From Bacteroides caecigallinarum (GTDB lineage: Bacteria > Bacteroidota > Bacteroidia > Bacteroidales > Bacteroidaceae): a stretch of 35,802 bases of DNA. Positions 15,786 to 24,340 of the stretch are shown in pieces. Numbering within the stretch: position 1 is the stretch's first letter; every line of letters starts with the position of its first letter. The position numbers and the translations under genes were made by a program. The notes under the pieces are model-generated. The model made no database searches and was not told the DNA's origin. It was given only the letters and a program-made list of their open reading frames with translations. Location of the stretch: positions 1-35,802 of the forward strand of contig NZ_JACJLE010000045.1 in the NCBI RefSeq assembly GCF_016901995.1, written 5' to 3'.

Positions 15786-15891
15786 GTAATATAAAGCTTT
15801 CAATGCAGTTAAAAACCGTTAATTATACATTTATCAGAATAAAATGATAATTTTTTACGGATTAAGACGGACAAAATACAATCTTTTTTAT

Positions 15892-15899
15892 TAGATTTG
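15892..15899 (+). promoter_or_regulatory. Candidate -7 promoter box (TAGATTTG) of the YtxH gene cluster
   Basis: TAnnTTTG match about 117 bp before the start codon, implying a leader of about 110 nt. No clear -33 box. Confidence 0.4.
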
Positions 15900-16015
15900 T
15901 AGAAACTAAAACAATAAACCTGTTTATGATACCGTCATTCAATATTGTCTGCATATCAATTTCTATGCAACAATAATTAAAGACGCATCATACACAACGA
16001 TAAAACACTATTATC

Positions 16016-16219
16016 ATGAAAGCATTGAACATTGTAGCAGCATTCTTGGGCGGAGTAGCTCTTGGTGCAGCAGCCGGAATCCTATTCGCTCCGGAAAAAG
16101 GCGAAGACACTCGTAGAAAAATAGCTGAAATCCTTCGCCAGAAAGGAATCAGACTAAATCGTGCTGAAATGGAAGACTTAGTTGACCAGATTGCAGCAGA
16201 AGTGAAAGATGCAGAGTAA
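16016..16219 (+). CDS. YtxH domain small membrane-anchored protein
   Basis: A 67-residue protein with one glycine/alanine-rich N-terminal membrane helix (about 5-25, IVAAFLGGVALGAAAGILFAPEKG is the YtxH hallmark, ending in the FAPEKG turn) and a charged, probably helical tail. YtxH-type proteins are stress-associated in Firmicutes. Together with the next two genes this resembles the ElaB/YqjD-YqjE-YqjK set of Proteobacteria: a helix anchor, a holin-like protein and a small basic protein. That parallel is my inference from order and shape. Confidence 0.85.
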   Translation: MKALNIVAAFLGGVALGAAAGILFAPEKGEDTRRKIAEILRQKGIRLNRAEMEDLVDQIAAEVKDAE

Positions 16220-16229
16220 AAAGACTTCA

Positions 16230-16253
16230 GACAGAAAAGACAATATTTCTGTC
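16230..16253 (+). promoter_or_regulatory. Hairpin after the YtxH gene
   Basis: GACAGAAA (16230-16237) pairs with TTTCTGTC (16246-16253), loop of 8 nt, 10 bp after the stop codon. No T tract follows; possibly an mRNA 3'-end or processing element. Confidence 0.35.
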
Positions 16254-16279
16254 AGTTTAAGATTTTGAGAAAACTCATT

Positions 16280-16350
16280 AGGGATTTTAAAAGGAAAAGC
16301 CGCTCACGCAAACGCGACTGACGGAACTTCCTTTTAAATTTCCCTTTTTT
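16280..16350 (+). terminator. Large terminator-like structure between the YtxH and holin-like genes
   Basis: The outer stem of about 16 bp (AGGGATTTTAAAAGGAA at 16280-16296 with 16328-16345, one internal asymmetry) closes a 31-nt region that can fold further (GCCG with CGG) and ends in TTTTTT. It would end or reduce transcription before the holin-like gene. Confidence 0.65.
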
Positions 16351-16374
16351 ATTAATTATAAAGTAAAGACAAAT

Positions 16375-16758
16375 ATGTTTGCCAACGACAAAAGCATTGA
16401 CAATCTGGAAGCATTGTTCAAGGAAATAAAAAAATATATAGAGCTTCAGGGACAATACATCAAGCTTGACCTGGTGGAAAAGCTCACCATTCTCATATCA
16501 ACACTTATCCTGATCTGCGTCCTCATCGTTCTGGGGATGACAGCCTTGTTTTATTTCTCGTTCATGCTGGTTTATACGATAGACTCTTTTGTCAATAATA
16601 TTATTGCCAGTTATGCTATAATCGGCGGCTGTATATTACTACTCGGCATTGTAATATATATCCTCAGACAAAAAATAATCTTCCAGCCGATGGTCAATTT
16701 TCTGGCACGATTATTCCTAGAGGATAAAGATAAAGAAGAAAACAACCCTAAAAAATAA
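16375..16758 (+). CDS. Phage-holin-superfamily (YqjE-like) membrane protein
   Basis: A 127-residue protein with an amphipathic N-terminal segment (about 1-35), two strongly hydrophobic helices (about 40-62 and 78-96) and a charged Lys/Glu-rich tail. This is the layout of the Phage_holin_3_6 / YqjE family, which is chromosomal and not tied to prophage. Function is poorly known; probably a membrane stress or membrane organisation protein. It is separated from the next small gene by 6 bp, indicating co-transcription, and from the YtxH gene by a large terminator-like structure, so the three may be differentially expressed. Confidence 0.8.
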   Translation: MFANDKSIDNLEALFKEIKKYIELQGQYIKLDLVEKLTILISTLILICVLIVLGMTALFYFSFMLVYTIDSFVNNIIASYAIIGGCILLLGIVIYILRQKIIFQPMVNFLARLFLEDKDKEENNPKK

Positions 16759-16764
16759 TATACA

Positions 16765-17028
16765 ATGAACGAAACAACCAAATACAGCATACAAATCATC
16801 TCTGACAGGAAAAACAGCAAAAAGGCAGAGCTGAGAGCCTCAAAGGAAAGAATCCACGAACTGACGCAGAACCTTTTCTCACCACCTGAGACAAAAAGCA
16901 AAATGGATCTGATGATACACCATTTTAACACCGGAATGGCTGCATACGACGGTATTATGACAGGAGTAAAGATATATAGAAGAATAAAAGAAATATTCTC
17001 CGGCAAAAAACACAAAAAACTATCATAG
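16765..17028 (+). CDS. Small basic protein of unknown function
   Basis: An 87-residue protein without signal peptide or strong membrane helix, rich in Lys, Arg and Ile, with a Lys-rich end (SGKKHKKLS). I do not recognise a family with certainty. Its position immediately behind a YqjE-like gene, in the same reading direction and 6 bp away, is where proteobacterial genomes carry yqjK, but sequence similarity is not evident by eye. Confidence 0.7.
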   Translation: MNETTKYSIQIISDRKNSKKAELRASKERIHELTQNLFSPPETKSKMDLMIHHFNTGMAAYDGIMTGVKIYRRIKEIFSGKKHKKLS

Positions 17029-17058
17029 GCCAACTGTTTATGACACGGTTATTTTTAT

Positions 17059-17066
17059 TATGTTTG
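17059..17066 (+). promoter_or_regulatory. Candidate -7 promoter box (TATGTTTG) of lemA
   Basis: Fits TAnnTTTG; a near -33 element (TTTA at 17037-17040) lies 18 bp upstream. Predicted start about 17073, 34 nt before the lemA ATG. Confidence 0.45.
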
Positions 17067-17106
17067 CGCTGAATTTCAATTTAATATTTATAAACCAAAA
17101 GAAATT

Positions 17107-17694
17107 ATGAAGAAAACTTGGACAATCATCACTGTTATAGCAGTAATCGCAATTCTAGTAATTTACAGTATTTCATCTTATAACTCACTCGTTTCGCAAG
17201 ACGAATCGGTAAGCACAGCATGGAGCAATGTAGAAAACCAGTACCAGCGTCGTGCCGACCTTATCCCTAACCTTGTGAATACCGTGAAAGGATATGCTGC
17301 ACACGAAAAAGAGACTTTGGATGCTGTAGTATCGGCAAGATCGAAAGCTACACAAGCTACTATCAGCATTGACGATCTTACTCCAGAAAAGCTTCAGGCA
17401 TACCAGAAGGCACAAGGCGAAATAGGTGCCGCACTCGGCAGACTACTTGCTATAACAGAGAACTATCCGGACCTTAAAGCAAACGAAAATTTCCAGGCTT
17501 TGCAGGCTCAGCTTGAAGGAACAGAAAACAGAATCAGTGTGGAACGCAGAAAATTCAACGAAATAGCCAAGAGTTACAACACAACAATCCGCCGTTTCCC
17601 TAAAAATATCATAGCCGGACTCTTCGGATTCGAGAAACGTCCTTATTTCGAAGCAGCCGAAGGTTCTGAAAAAGCACCGGAAGTAAAATTCTGA
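17107..17694 (+). CDS. lemA: LemA family protein
   Basis: A 195-residue protein with one N-terminal membrane helix (about 4-24) and a long helical-bundle domain. Signatures of LemA: SWSNVENQYQRRADLIPNLVNTVKGYA is mirrored here (about 40-65, STAWSNVENQYQRR then ADLIPNLVNTVKGYA), and FNEIAKSYNTTIRRFPKNIIAGLFGF near 148-173. The family is widespread and its biochemical role is unclear. The TPM-domain gene follows 7 bp downstream; this pairing recurs in many bacteria and suggests a joint envelope function. Confidence 0.95.
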   Translation: MKKTWTIITVIAVIAILVIYSISSYNSLVSQDESVSTAWSNVENQYQRRADLIPNLVNTVKGYAAHEKETLDAVVSARSKATQATISIDDLTPEKLQAYQKAQGEIGAALGRLLAITENYPDLKANENFQALQAQLEGTENRISVERRKFNEIAKSYNTTIRRFPKNIIAGLFGFEKRPYFEAAEGSEKAPEVKF

Positions 17695-17701
17695 TACGAC
17701 T

Positions 17702-18634
17702 ATGAGAAGACTGCATTTCGTAGCAATACTGCTCGCATTGTGCTGCTGCATGACGGCTACCGCAAAAGAATATAAGGTAAAAGATGTTCCTATGGTACAT
17801 CTCATGGATCGTACCCGCTACGTCAGCAATCCTGACAATATTCTTTCTGCATCGACTGTTGCCGCCATAGACACCACACTGTTTTCACTGGAGCAGAAAA
17901 CAGGAATACAGGTTCTTGTAGTAGCAGTAGAACAGATTGAAGGTGGCGACTGTTTTGATTTTGCATACCGCCTCGGTCAGGAAAACGGAGTCGGACAGAA
18001 AGAAAAAGACAACGGTCTTGTTATACTTCTCGTAACAGGCGAACGCTGCATACAGTTTGCAACCGGATACGGACTTGAAGGTGTATTGCCTGATGCCATC
18101 TGCAAGAAGATACAGGTACGATACATGAACAAGGCCTTCTCACAAGGGAATTGGGATGCAGGAATGCTTGCCGGAATAAAAGCCGTAAGAGGATATCTTG
18201 ACGGAGAAAACGGAACGCCGGATAAGCCTGGCTCCGGATCAGGTGAAGATTCTATAATATTGTTCCTGCTGCTTTTCGGTGTCATTGGATTTACAATGTT
18301 CTATCTTTGGCTTACCGTCAGACGACAAAAACGTTGTCCTAAATGCCATAAACAGACAATGAAAGTCATTTCCAGACGCACCATAGCCAAATATCCTACA
18401 TACCATATCGAAGAAACAGTGTCATGCTGCTCAAACTGCGGCCACTATGTACGCAAGGAACAGCGTGTGGATGATGAGAACAATCATCACCACGGAAGGC
18501 GGAGCGGACCGTTCGGTGGAGGCATCTTCATGGGAGGAGGCTTCGGACGGGGCGGTTTCGGAGGCGGTGGCTTCGGAGGAGGAAGTTTCGGCGGTGGCAG
18601 CTTCGGAGGTGGAGGAGCCGGAAGTAAATTCTAA
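17702..18634 (+). CDS. TPM domain (YgcG-like) protein with zinc ribbon and Gly-rich tail
   Basis: A 310-residue envelope protein. Order: signal peptide (1-21), TPM domain (about 38-168, VSNPDNILSASTVAAIDTTL ... GIQVLVVAVEQIEG ... CIQFATGYGLEGVLPD), a Gly/Ser-rich linker, one membrane helix (about 183-204), a CxxC...CxxC zinc-ribbon-like segment (CPKC near 213, CCSNC near 241) and a long Gly/Phe/Ser repeat tail (about 268-305). The Gly-rich tail and TPM domain are typical of YgcG-type proteins encoded next to lemA. The TPM domain (also called DUF477) has been linked to photosystem repair in plants and phosphatase-like folds; activity here is unknown. Confidence 0.88.
   Translation: MRRLHFVAILLALCCCMTATAKEYKVKDVPMVHLMDRTRYVSNPDNILSASTVAAIDTTLFSLEQKTGIQVLVVAVEQIEGGDCFDFAYRLGQENGVGQKEKDNGLVILLVTGERCIQFATGYGLEGVLPDAICKKIQVRYMNKAFSQGNWDAGMLAGIKAVRGYLDGENGTPDKPGSGSGEDSIILFLLLFGVIGFTMFYLWLTVRRQKRCPKCHKQTMKVISRRTIAKYPTYHIEETVSCCSNCGHYVRKEQRVDDENNHHHGRRSGPFGGGIFMGGGFGRGGFGGGGFGGGSFGGGSFGGGGAGSKF
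18514..18624 (+). repeat. Low-complexity GGN-TTC repeat inside the TPM gene
   Basis: Degenerate tandem units coding for Gly-Gly-Gly-(Ser/Gly)-Phe. Repeats of this kind tend to change length by slippage, so the tail may vary between strains. Confidence 0.7.
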
Positions 18635-18651
18635 TCAAAATACCGACATTA

Positions 18652-18697
18652 TTTGCTGCCGACCACTGTCAGCAACACTGCCCACACCTGTCGGCAA
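18652..18697 (+). promoter_or_regulatory. Overlapping inverted repeats upstream of aroC
   Basis: TTGCTG (18653-18658) can pair with CAGCAA (18670-18675), while GCCGAC (18658-18663) can pair with GTCGGC (18690-18695). The two helices share base 18658 and are largely exclusive. No T tract follows. It could be the 3' end structure of lemA-TPM mRNA or part of an aroC leader; I see no standard promoter for aroC. Confidence 0.3.
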
Positions 18698-18774
18698 CAT
18701 GAGTTATAATATTATTTCTACCATAAATCCGGTAATAAACCAACCTACTAATATAAATATAAAAACGAGATAAA

Positions 18775-19854
18775 ATGTACAACAACACATTTGGAAATAT
18801 ATTCCGTCTGACCAGCTTCGGCGAATCACACGGAAAAGGTATAGGAGGAGTAATAGACGGCTTCCCTGCAGGAATACATATAGACATGGATTTCATCCAA
18901 AAAGAACTCGACAGAAGAAAACCCGGACAGTCTGCCATAACAACTGCACGCAAGGAATCAGATCAGGTTGAATTTCTTTCTGGAATATACGATGGAGTTT
19001 CCACAGGATGCCCCATAGGTTTCGTGGTATGGAACACCAATCAGCATTCAGGCGATTATGACAACATGAAGGATGTCTTCCGTCCGTCGCATGCTGATTT
19101 TACATATACTCAAAAGTATGGACTGCGCGACCATTGCGGAGGAGGCCGTTCATCGGCACGTGAAACCATCTCACGAGTTGTTGCCGGAGCACTGGCAAAA
19201 ATAGCCTTGAAACAGTTGGGAGTTGAGATTACAGCTTACACATCACAGGTGGGTGAACTGAAACTCGACAAGGATTATACTTCATACGATTTAAGCGAGA
19301 TTGAAAAGAATCCTGTGAGATGTCCGGACCCTGTTATGGCACGGACAATGGCTGAACTCATTCTGAAGACAAAAGGTGAAGGCGATACCATAGGAGGAAC
19401 TGTTGATTGCGTGATAAAAGGATGCCCTATCGGTCTCGGCCAGCCGGCATTCGGTAAACTCCATGCAGCATTAGGCAATGCAATGCTCACAATCAATGCC
19501 GCAAAAGGTTTCGAATACGGACAGGGATTCGGCAACATGAACATGAAAGGCAGCCAGCAGAACGATATCTTCTATAACGACAACGGCAAGATAGCTTTCC
19601 GTACAAACCGTTCAGGAGGTATCCAGGGAGGTATAAGCAACGGACAGGACATATACTTCAAAGTAGCATTCAAACCCGTCGCAACAGTACTTATGGAACA
19701 GCCTACAGTGGATAAAGACGGTAACGAAACAATATTAAAAGCGAGAGGTCGCCATGACCCGTGCGTACTTCCAAGAGCAGTTCCTATAGTGGAAGCTATG
19801 GCAGCCATGACCATACTCGATTATTATCTGTTAAACAAAACAACAACTCTATAA
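18775..19854 (+). CDS. aroC: Chorismate synthase
   Basis: A 359-residue cytoplasmic enzyme of the shikimate pathway that converts 5-enolpyruvylshikimate-3-phosphate into chorismate using reduced FMN. Family signatures are clear: [23 protein letters not shown] at the N-terminus (split here as [14 protein letters not shown] and KGIGGVIDG), the [15 protein letters not shown] region, [17 protein letters not shown] near 121-137, and [19 protein letters not shown] near the C-terminus. Full length. The M20 peptidase gene starts 2 bp after its stop, so the two are co-transcribed although no pathway link is apparent. Confidence 0.98.
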   Translation: MYNNTFGNIFRLTSFGESHGKGIGGVIDGFPAGIHIDMDFIQKELDRRKPGQSAITTARKESDQVEFLSGIYDGVSTGCPIGFVVWNTNQHSGDYDNMKDVFRPSHADFTYTQKYGLRDHCGGGRSSARETISRVVAGALAKIALKQLGVEITAYTSQVGELKLDKDYTSYDLSEIEKNPVRCPDPVMARTMAELILKTKGEGDTIGGTVDCVIKGCPIGLGQPAFGKLHAALGNAMLTINAAKGFEYGQGFGNMNMKGSQQNDIFYNDNGKIAFRTNRSGGIQGGISNGQDIYFKVAFKPVATVLMEQPTVDKDGNETILKARGRHDPCVLPRAVPIVEAMAAMTILDYYLLNKTTTL

Positions 19855-19856
19855 CC

Positions 19857-21221
19857 ATGGAAATAAGGAAATACATTGAAGAAAACGAACAGCGTTTCAT
19901 CGACGAACTTTTCAGTCTGATACGCATACCTAGCATCAGTGCCCTGCCTCAGCATAAGGAAGATATGCTGGCATGTGCCGAAAGATGGAGACAACTCCTA
20001 ATCGAAGCAGGTGCAGACGAAGCTATTATCATGCCTTCACAAGGCAACCCATTGGTATATGCCGAAAAGAGAGTCAATCCTGATGCGCCTACCGTATTGA
20101 TATATTCACACTACGACGTGATGCCTGCCGAACCGCTCGAACTCTGGAAAAGCAATCCTTTTGAACCCGAAATCAGAGACGGACATATCTGGGCAAGAGG
20201 TGCCGACGACGATAAAGGTCAGGCAATGATTCAAGCCAAAGCATTCGAATATATGGTGCGCGAAGGCCTCCTGAAGCACAACGTAAAATTCATTTTCGAA
20301 GGAGAAGAGGAAATAGGTTCACCTAGTCTTAATGCTTTCCTAAAAGAACACAAGGAACTTCTTAAGGCTGATGTTATCTTAGTATCGGACACAAGTATGC
20401 TTGGCAAGGATCTCCCGTCACTCACTACAGGTCTGCGCGGACTGGCATACTGGGAGATAGAAGTCACAGGTCCCAACCGCGACCTTCATTCAGGACATTT
20501 CGGTGGTGCCGTAGCAAATCCTATCAATGTACTTTGCAGTATGATAGACAAGATTACTGATGCCGACGGACGTATCACCGTACCTCATTTCTACGACGAT
20601 GTGGAAGATGTTCCAGCAGAAGAACGCGAGATGATTGCAAACATACCTTTCGATGAAGAGAAATACAAGAATGCTATCGGAGTAAAAGCATTGAAGGGCG
20701 AAAAAGGATATTCAACTCTTGAACGCAACAGCTGCCGCCCTTCGTTCGACGTATGCGGTATCTGGGGAGGATACACAGGCGAAGGCTCAAAAACCGTACT
20801 TCCTTCGAAAGCATACGCAAAAGTATCATGCAGACTTGTACCACACCAGAACCACGAAAAGATTTCAAAGCTTTTTGTTGACTATATCAACGAAATAGCT
20901 CCTAAATACGTACAGGTGAAAGTAACTCCTATGCACGGTGGCGAAGGCTATGTATGCCCTATTTCACTTCCGGCATATAAGGCTGCCGAAAAAGGATTTG
21001 AAAAAGCATTCGGCAAGAAACCACTGGCAGTACGCCGCGGAGGAAGTATTCCAATCATAAGCGATTTCGAACAGATTCTTGGAATAAAGACAGTACTGAT
21101 GGGATTCGGACTTGAAAGTAATGCCATCCATTCTCCAAATGAGAACTTCCCTCTAGACATATTCCGAAAAGGAATAGAGGCTGTAGTTGAATTCCATAAG
21201 GAATACAGCAGTCAGCTATAA
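19857..21221 (+). CDS. M20 family metallo-dipeptidase
   Basis: A 454-residue zinc peptidase of the M20 family (carnosinase/CNDP-like). Metal-site motifs: YSHYDVMP with His85, RGADDDKGQ with bridging Asp118, the catalytic Glu pair in EGEEEIGSP (about 150-151), VSDTSM with a metal-binding Asp, and a C-terminal HSPNE histidine. The insert domain (about 195-310) is the usual dimerisation domain. I take the ATG at 19857, which follows aroC by 2 bp; the frame is open further upstream into aroC but that part reads as nonsense. It probably cleaves dipeptides in the cytoplasm. Confidence 0.93.
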   Translation: MEIRKYIEENEQRFIDELFSLIRIPSISALPQHKEDMLACAERWRQLLIEAGADEAIIMPSQGNPLVYAEKRVNPDAPTVLIYSHYDVMPAEPLELWKSNPFEPEIRDGHIWARGADDDKGQAMIQAKAFEYMVREGLLKHNVKFIFEGEEEIGSPSLNAFLKEHKELLKADVILVSDTSMLGKDLPSLTTGLRGLAYWEIEVTGPNRDLHSGHFGGAVANPINVLCSMIDKITDADGRITVPHFYDDVEDVPAEEREMIANIPFDEEKYKNAIGVKALKGEKGYSTLERNSCRPSFDVCGIWGGYTGEGSKTVLPSKAYAKVSCRLVPHQNHEKISKLFVDYINEIAPKYVQVKVTPMHGGEGYVCPISLPAYKAAEKGFEKAFGKKPLAVRRGGSIPIISDFEQILGIKTVLMGFGLESNAIHSPNENFPLDIFRKGIEAVVEFHKEYSSQL

Positions 21222-21231
21222 ATCAAAACAT

Positions 21232-21280
21232 AAAAAAAACGGTTTCATCATCATTTTCAGATACATGAAACCGTTTTTTT
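21232..21280. terminator. Bidirectional terminator between the M20 peptidase and PEP-binding genes
   Basis: ACGGTTTCAT and ATGAAACCGT form a stem flanked by an A tract on the left and a T tract on the right, so it can end both converging transcripts. Confidence 0.88.
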
Positions 21281-21295
21281 CATTTATAAAGTTGC

Positions 21296-24253
21296 TTATT
21301 CAGGCAAAGCCACAATTCCCAATTTCTTCTTACCGTCCATCTTAACTATAAGCGGAGATTTGAATCTTACCCAACGCAAATATTGTGTTTCTTCCACGGC
21401 CGGCAGACTGTTCAGAAATTCCTGATTATAGATACCGTCGTTCATAAACGCATTGATGGTGAAATATCCCACTCCGAATGATGTCAGATTCTGGAAGAAG
21501 TGAGTACCCTGACTTGGATCGACACGATAATTTGTCAGTCCGGCTTCTACTATTATTCTTGCAGCTGAGATATTAGGCCACTTTACCGGTATTCCAAGCC
21601 ATGTGTCGCTACTACCCCATCGGCCCGGACCAACAAGTACATAGTGCTTTCCTTCGTCCAGGAATTTACGGTTAAGTTTCTCTATATCATATGCTATCAG
21701 CTGATTATTCGAAGCTGAATATCCATCAGTCTTGACATATATCAAATCGCATATATCGCCCATTACTCCATGACCGAGAGAGTTTTCACTCTTCAATATT
21801 ATCTTATCTTCCGGAATCAGGCTCAGGTCTTCATCCAGATCTGCCTTTATATCAACCATCGGACGTATCTGAAGGAGATAGAAAACTCCTGTTTTGTTGT
21901 TTGCATCGAAGTTCACGGCGAACTCAATTTCTACAGGACGACGCATCTCGCCCTGTCCATACTTCTGCGCCAATTGCAAAAGGCGAGGCAATGGAAAGAC
22001 ATCATGCTGAAGAATATTGGCAAATGTTATCACCTTTCTTCCACCAGGATAAATACCATCGCGTATCACCATATCATATGGATCGTATGTAGAGGCAATA
22101 TAGTTCAATGCACCGTCGGCCTCAGCATCCTTGACATGCAGTTTAAGAAGATTGAAACCATCATCAAGCGAAAAATTCTGTCCTGTGTTCTTGAGGTCTA
22201 GCGCATAAAAGCGTGTCTGCGTCTCGCGAAGAGCAATATCCATCTCACTAGTCTGCAGTACCTTGTCAGGATGATAAGGACAAACCCTCAAAGTAAGCCC
22301 ACCATCTACTATATATTTACCAAGTCCCAAAGCCAAACTTACCGTTCCCTCTTCGGCAAGTTCATCATTTATAGGATAATAATTGATTGAACGTGCCACA
22401 CCGGAAATGGCAGGATAATATCTGTCACCATACTGTGTACCAACCACTTCCTGAAGTATCACAGCCATCTTTTCCTGGTCAATCAAGTTACTGGTAGCCT
22501 GCATGTATGCCTTACTGTCTTTATAGAATACTGATGCATAAACTCCTTTTATGGCATCACTCAGCATACGGAGCATCTCGTATTTATCCTCCATATATGG
22601 TATCATATATGTGGAATATATACCTGCGAAAGGCTGATAATGAGAATCCTCAAGAAGGCTGGACGAACGTATGGCTATAGGTGATTTCACCACATCGAAG
22701 AAAGCAAAGAAATCCTCTACCAGTCTGTCCGGAAGCTTGGCACGAAGAAAGGCCCTCAAGATAGTTTCATCATCAGCATCACTCAATGCCAACTGGTAAA
22801 GACGGTTGCTGTCCATAAACTCATCGAATATATCAGTACACAGAACAACAGTCTTAGGTATGGCAACAGATGCATTCTCAAAATCATCGAAATCAGGATG
22901 ACGCTTAATCATATTGTCGATAAATGCCAGACCACGTCCTTTACCTCCCAATGAACCTTCACCGATACGGGCAAAATTGGAATAACGGTCGAAACGCTCG
23001 CGCTTGAATTCTGCCACAACGCCCTGATTTTTCATTTTCCTATAGCGTACGATGGCTTCGAATATAATCTGCCTGTGAGCATCAAGGTCTTGAAGTGACT
23101 CCCACGTTACCTGTTTCAAAAACTCAGCTACAGGGAAAATGGCGCGTGAATAAAGCCAGCGTGAAACGTGGTTACGACTGATATGATAATGGAAAGAATC
23201 TGCCGGAATAGAAAATACTATATTCTGCAATTCCTTCAGGTTATGGACTCTTGCCACCTCCTCCTTTGTCTTAGGATTGATAAATACGAAATCACCGAAA
23301 CCGAAATTTTCAGAAACAGCCTCACGGAGATCGATATTCATCTTTTTGGAATTCTTGTCAACAAATACCGCCTTACACTCATCAGCATACTTACGGTTAT
23401 CTACTTCAGACGACTGAAGAATCAGAGGCATAAACGGATCACGACTACGCACTTCCTTTAGAAGTTTTATTCCGGCTAAAGGATCTATCTTGCCGTCATG
23501 AGGAAATCTGGCATCTGATATTATACCCAACACGTTATTGCTGAATGTTTCATACAGCTTCATCGCTTCTTCGTATGAACGTGCAAGTACGATTTTAGGA
23601 CGACCACGCATACGCAACGTACGCTGGTGTTCGTTCAATGCCTCGGTTGCAAACTCCTGACTTTGCTTAAGCACGAACTTGTACAGATTAGGAAGAACAG
23701 ACGAATAGAAACGTATTGAGTCCTCCACAAGCATTATCATCTGTACACCCACTTCCTTTATATCGTGTTCCAGATTCATCTTGTCTTCTATCAGCTTGAT
23801 GATTGACACAAGAAGGTCTGTATTACCAAGCCAGCAGAACACATACTCGAACACACTAAGGTCTTCATGCTCCATTCTTTCTCTGATACCATGTGAGAAC
23901 GGAGTCAGAACCACGATAGGTATATGCGGATATTTGGCCTTGATGTCACGGGCAATATCGAAAGTGTCGCTGCTGTCAGTTCCAGGCATACATATAACAA
24001 GATCGAACATGGTATTTCCCAACTGTTTCCATGTTTCTTCTGGAGTAGAAACCTGTGTAAAGCGTGGCGGATAACGCAAACTGAGATTCATATACTCTAT
24101 GAAAATTTTCTCATCTATACGTCCGTCATCCTCCAGCATGAAAGCATCGTATGGATTTGCCACGAGCAAAACATTGAAAATTCGTTTTGTCATCAGATTG
24201 GCAAACTGAGTATCCTTGAAATAAAGCTGATTTAACTTTAACTTACTGAGCAT
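21296..24253 (-). CDS. Receiver-receiver-PEP/pyruvate-binding (PPDK-N) protein
   Basis: A 985-residue cytoplasmic protein without a known name. Residues about 25-155 fold like a CheY receiver but lack the phospho-acceptor (Met89 follows the third strand VIC). Residues about 170-305 form a second receiver that keeps the acidic pair Glu177-Asp178, acceptor Asp247 (GIISDARFP), Ser281/Ser282 and Lys300 (VDKNS). Residues about 425-800 are a PEP/pyruvate-binding, ATP-grasp-like domain as in PEP synthase: IGEGSLGGKGRGLAF, SPIAIRSSSLLEDSHYQPFAGIYSTY (shown whole only as IRSSSLLEDS) and the closing YLLQIRPM. The phospho-histidine swivelling domain and the PEP TIM barrel of PEP synthase are absent; instead about 180 residues with GPGRWGSSDTWLGIPV and GTHFFQNL follow. 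The chemistry is therefore uncertain. Convergent with the M20 gene; the EEP gene lies 87 bp upstream on the same strand. Confidence 0.85.
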   Translation of the reverse strand: MLSKLKLNQLYFKDTQFANLMTKRIFNVLLVANPYDAFMLEDDGRIDEKIFIEYMNLSLRYPPRFTQVSTPEETWKQLGNTMFDLVICMPGTDSSDTFDIARDIKAKYPHIPIVVLTPFSHGIRERMEHEDLSVFEYVFCWLGNTDLLVSIIKLIEDKMNLEHDIKEVGVQMIMLVEDSIRFYSSVLPNLYKFVLKQSQEFATEALNEHQRTLRMRGRPKIVLARSYEEAMKLYETFSNNVLGIISDARFPHDGKIDPLAGIKLLKEVRSRDPFMPLILQSSEVDNRKYADECKAVFVDKNSKKMNIDLREAVSENFGFGDFVFINPKTKEEVARVHNLKELQNIVFSIPADSFHYHISRNHVSRWLYSRAIFPVAEFLKQVTWESLQDLDAHRQIIFEAIVRYRKMKNQGVVAEFKRERFDRYSNFARIGEGSLGGKGRGLAFIDNMIKRHPDFDDFENASVAIPKTVVLCTDIFDEFMDSNRLYQLALSDADDETILRAFLRAKLPDRLVEDFFAFFDVVKSPIAIRSSSLLEDSHYQPFAGIYSTYMIPYMEDKYEMLRMLSDAIKGVYASVFYKDSKAYMQATSNLIDQEKMAVILQEVVGTQYGDRYYPAISGVARSINYYPINDELAEEGTVSLALGLGKYIVDGGLTLRVCPYHPDKVLQTSEMDIALRETQTRFYALDLKNTGQNFSLDDGFNLLKLHVKDAEADGALNYIASTYDPYDMVIRDGIYPGGRKVITFANILQHDVFPLPRLLQLAQKYGQGEMRRPVEIEFAVNFDANNKTGVFYLLQIRPMVDIKADLDEDLSLIPEDKIILKSENSLGHGVMGDICDLIYVKTDGYSASNNQLIAYDIEKLNRKFLDEGKHYVLVGPGRWGSSDTWLGIPVKWPNISAARIIVEAGLTNYRVDPSQGTHFFQNLTSFGVGYFTINAFMNDGIYNQEFLNSLPAVEETQYLRWVRFKSPLIVKMDGKKKLGIVALPE

Positions 24254-24340
24254 AGGATTTATTATTTATATTCTTAATAACAAAAATCGGTATTTCAATT
24301 GACTTATGCAATAAATCATTGTCAAAAAAGTGTATTGATA

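Larger units (their letters stand above)
15725..16015. other. Divergent intergenic region, no gene seen
   Basis: It holds the -7 boxes for the SPOR gene (minus, 15778-15785) and the YtxH gene (plus, 15892-15899). I find no hairpin with a T tract and no convincing small frame. Confidence 0.5.

Noticed and set aside
16375..16758. Holin-like gene as evidence of a prophage
   Set aside because: No endolysin, capsid, tail or integrase genes nearby; the YqjE-like family is chromosomal.
19761..19856. Upstream extension of the M20 peptidase frame
   Set aside because: It lies within aroC and reads as Ser/Tyr-rich nonsense; the ATG at 19857, 2 bp after the aroC stop, gives the family-typical N-terminus.
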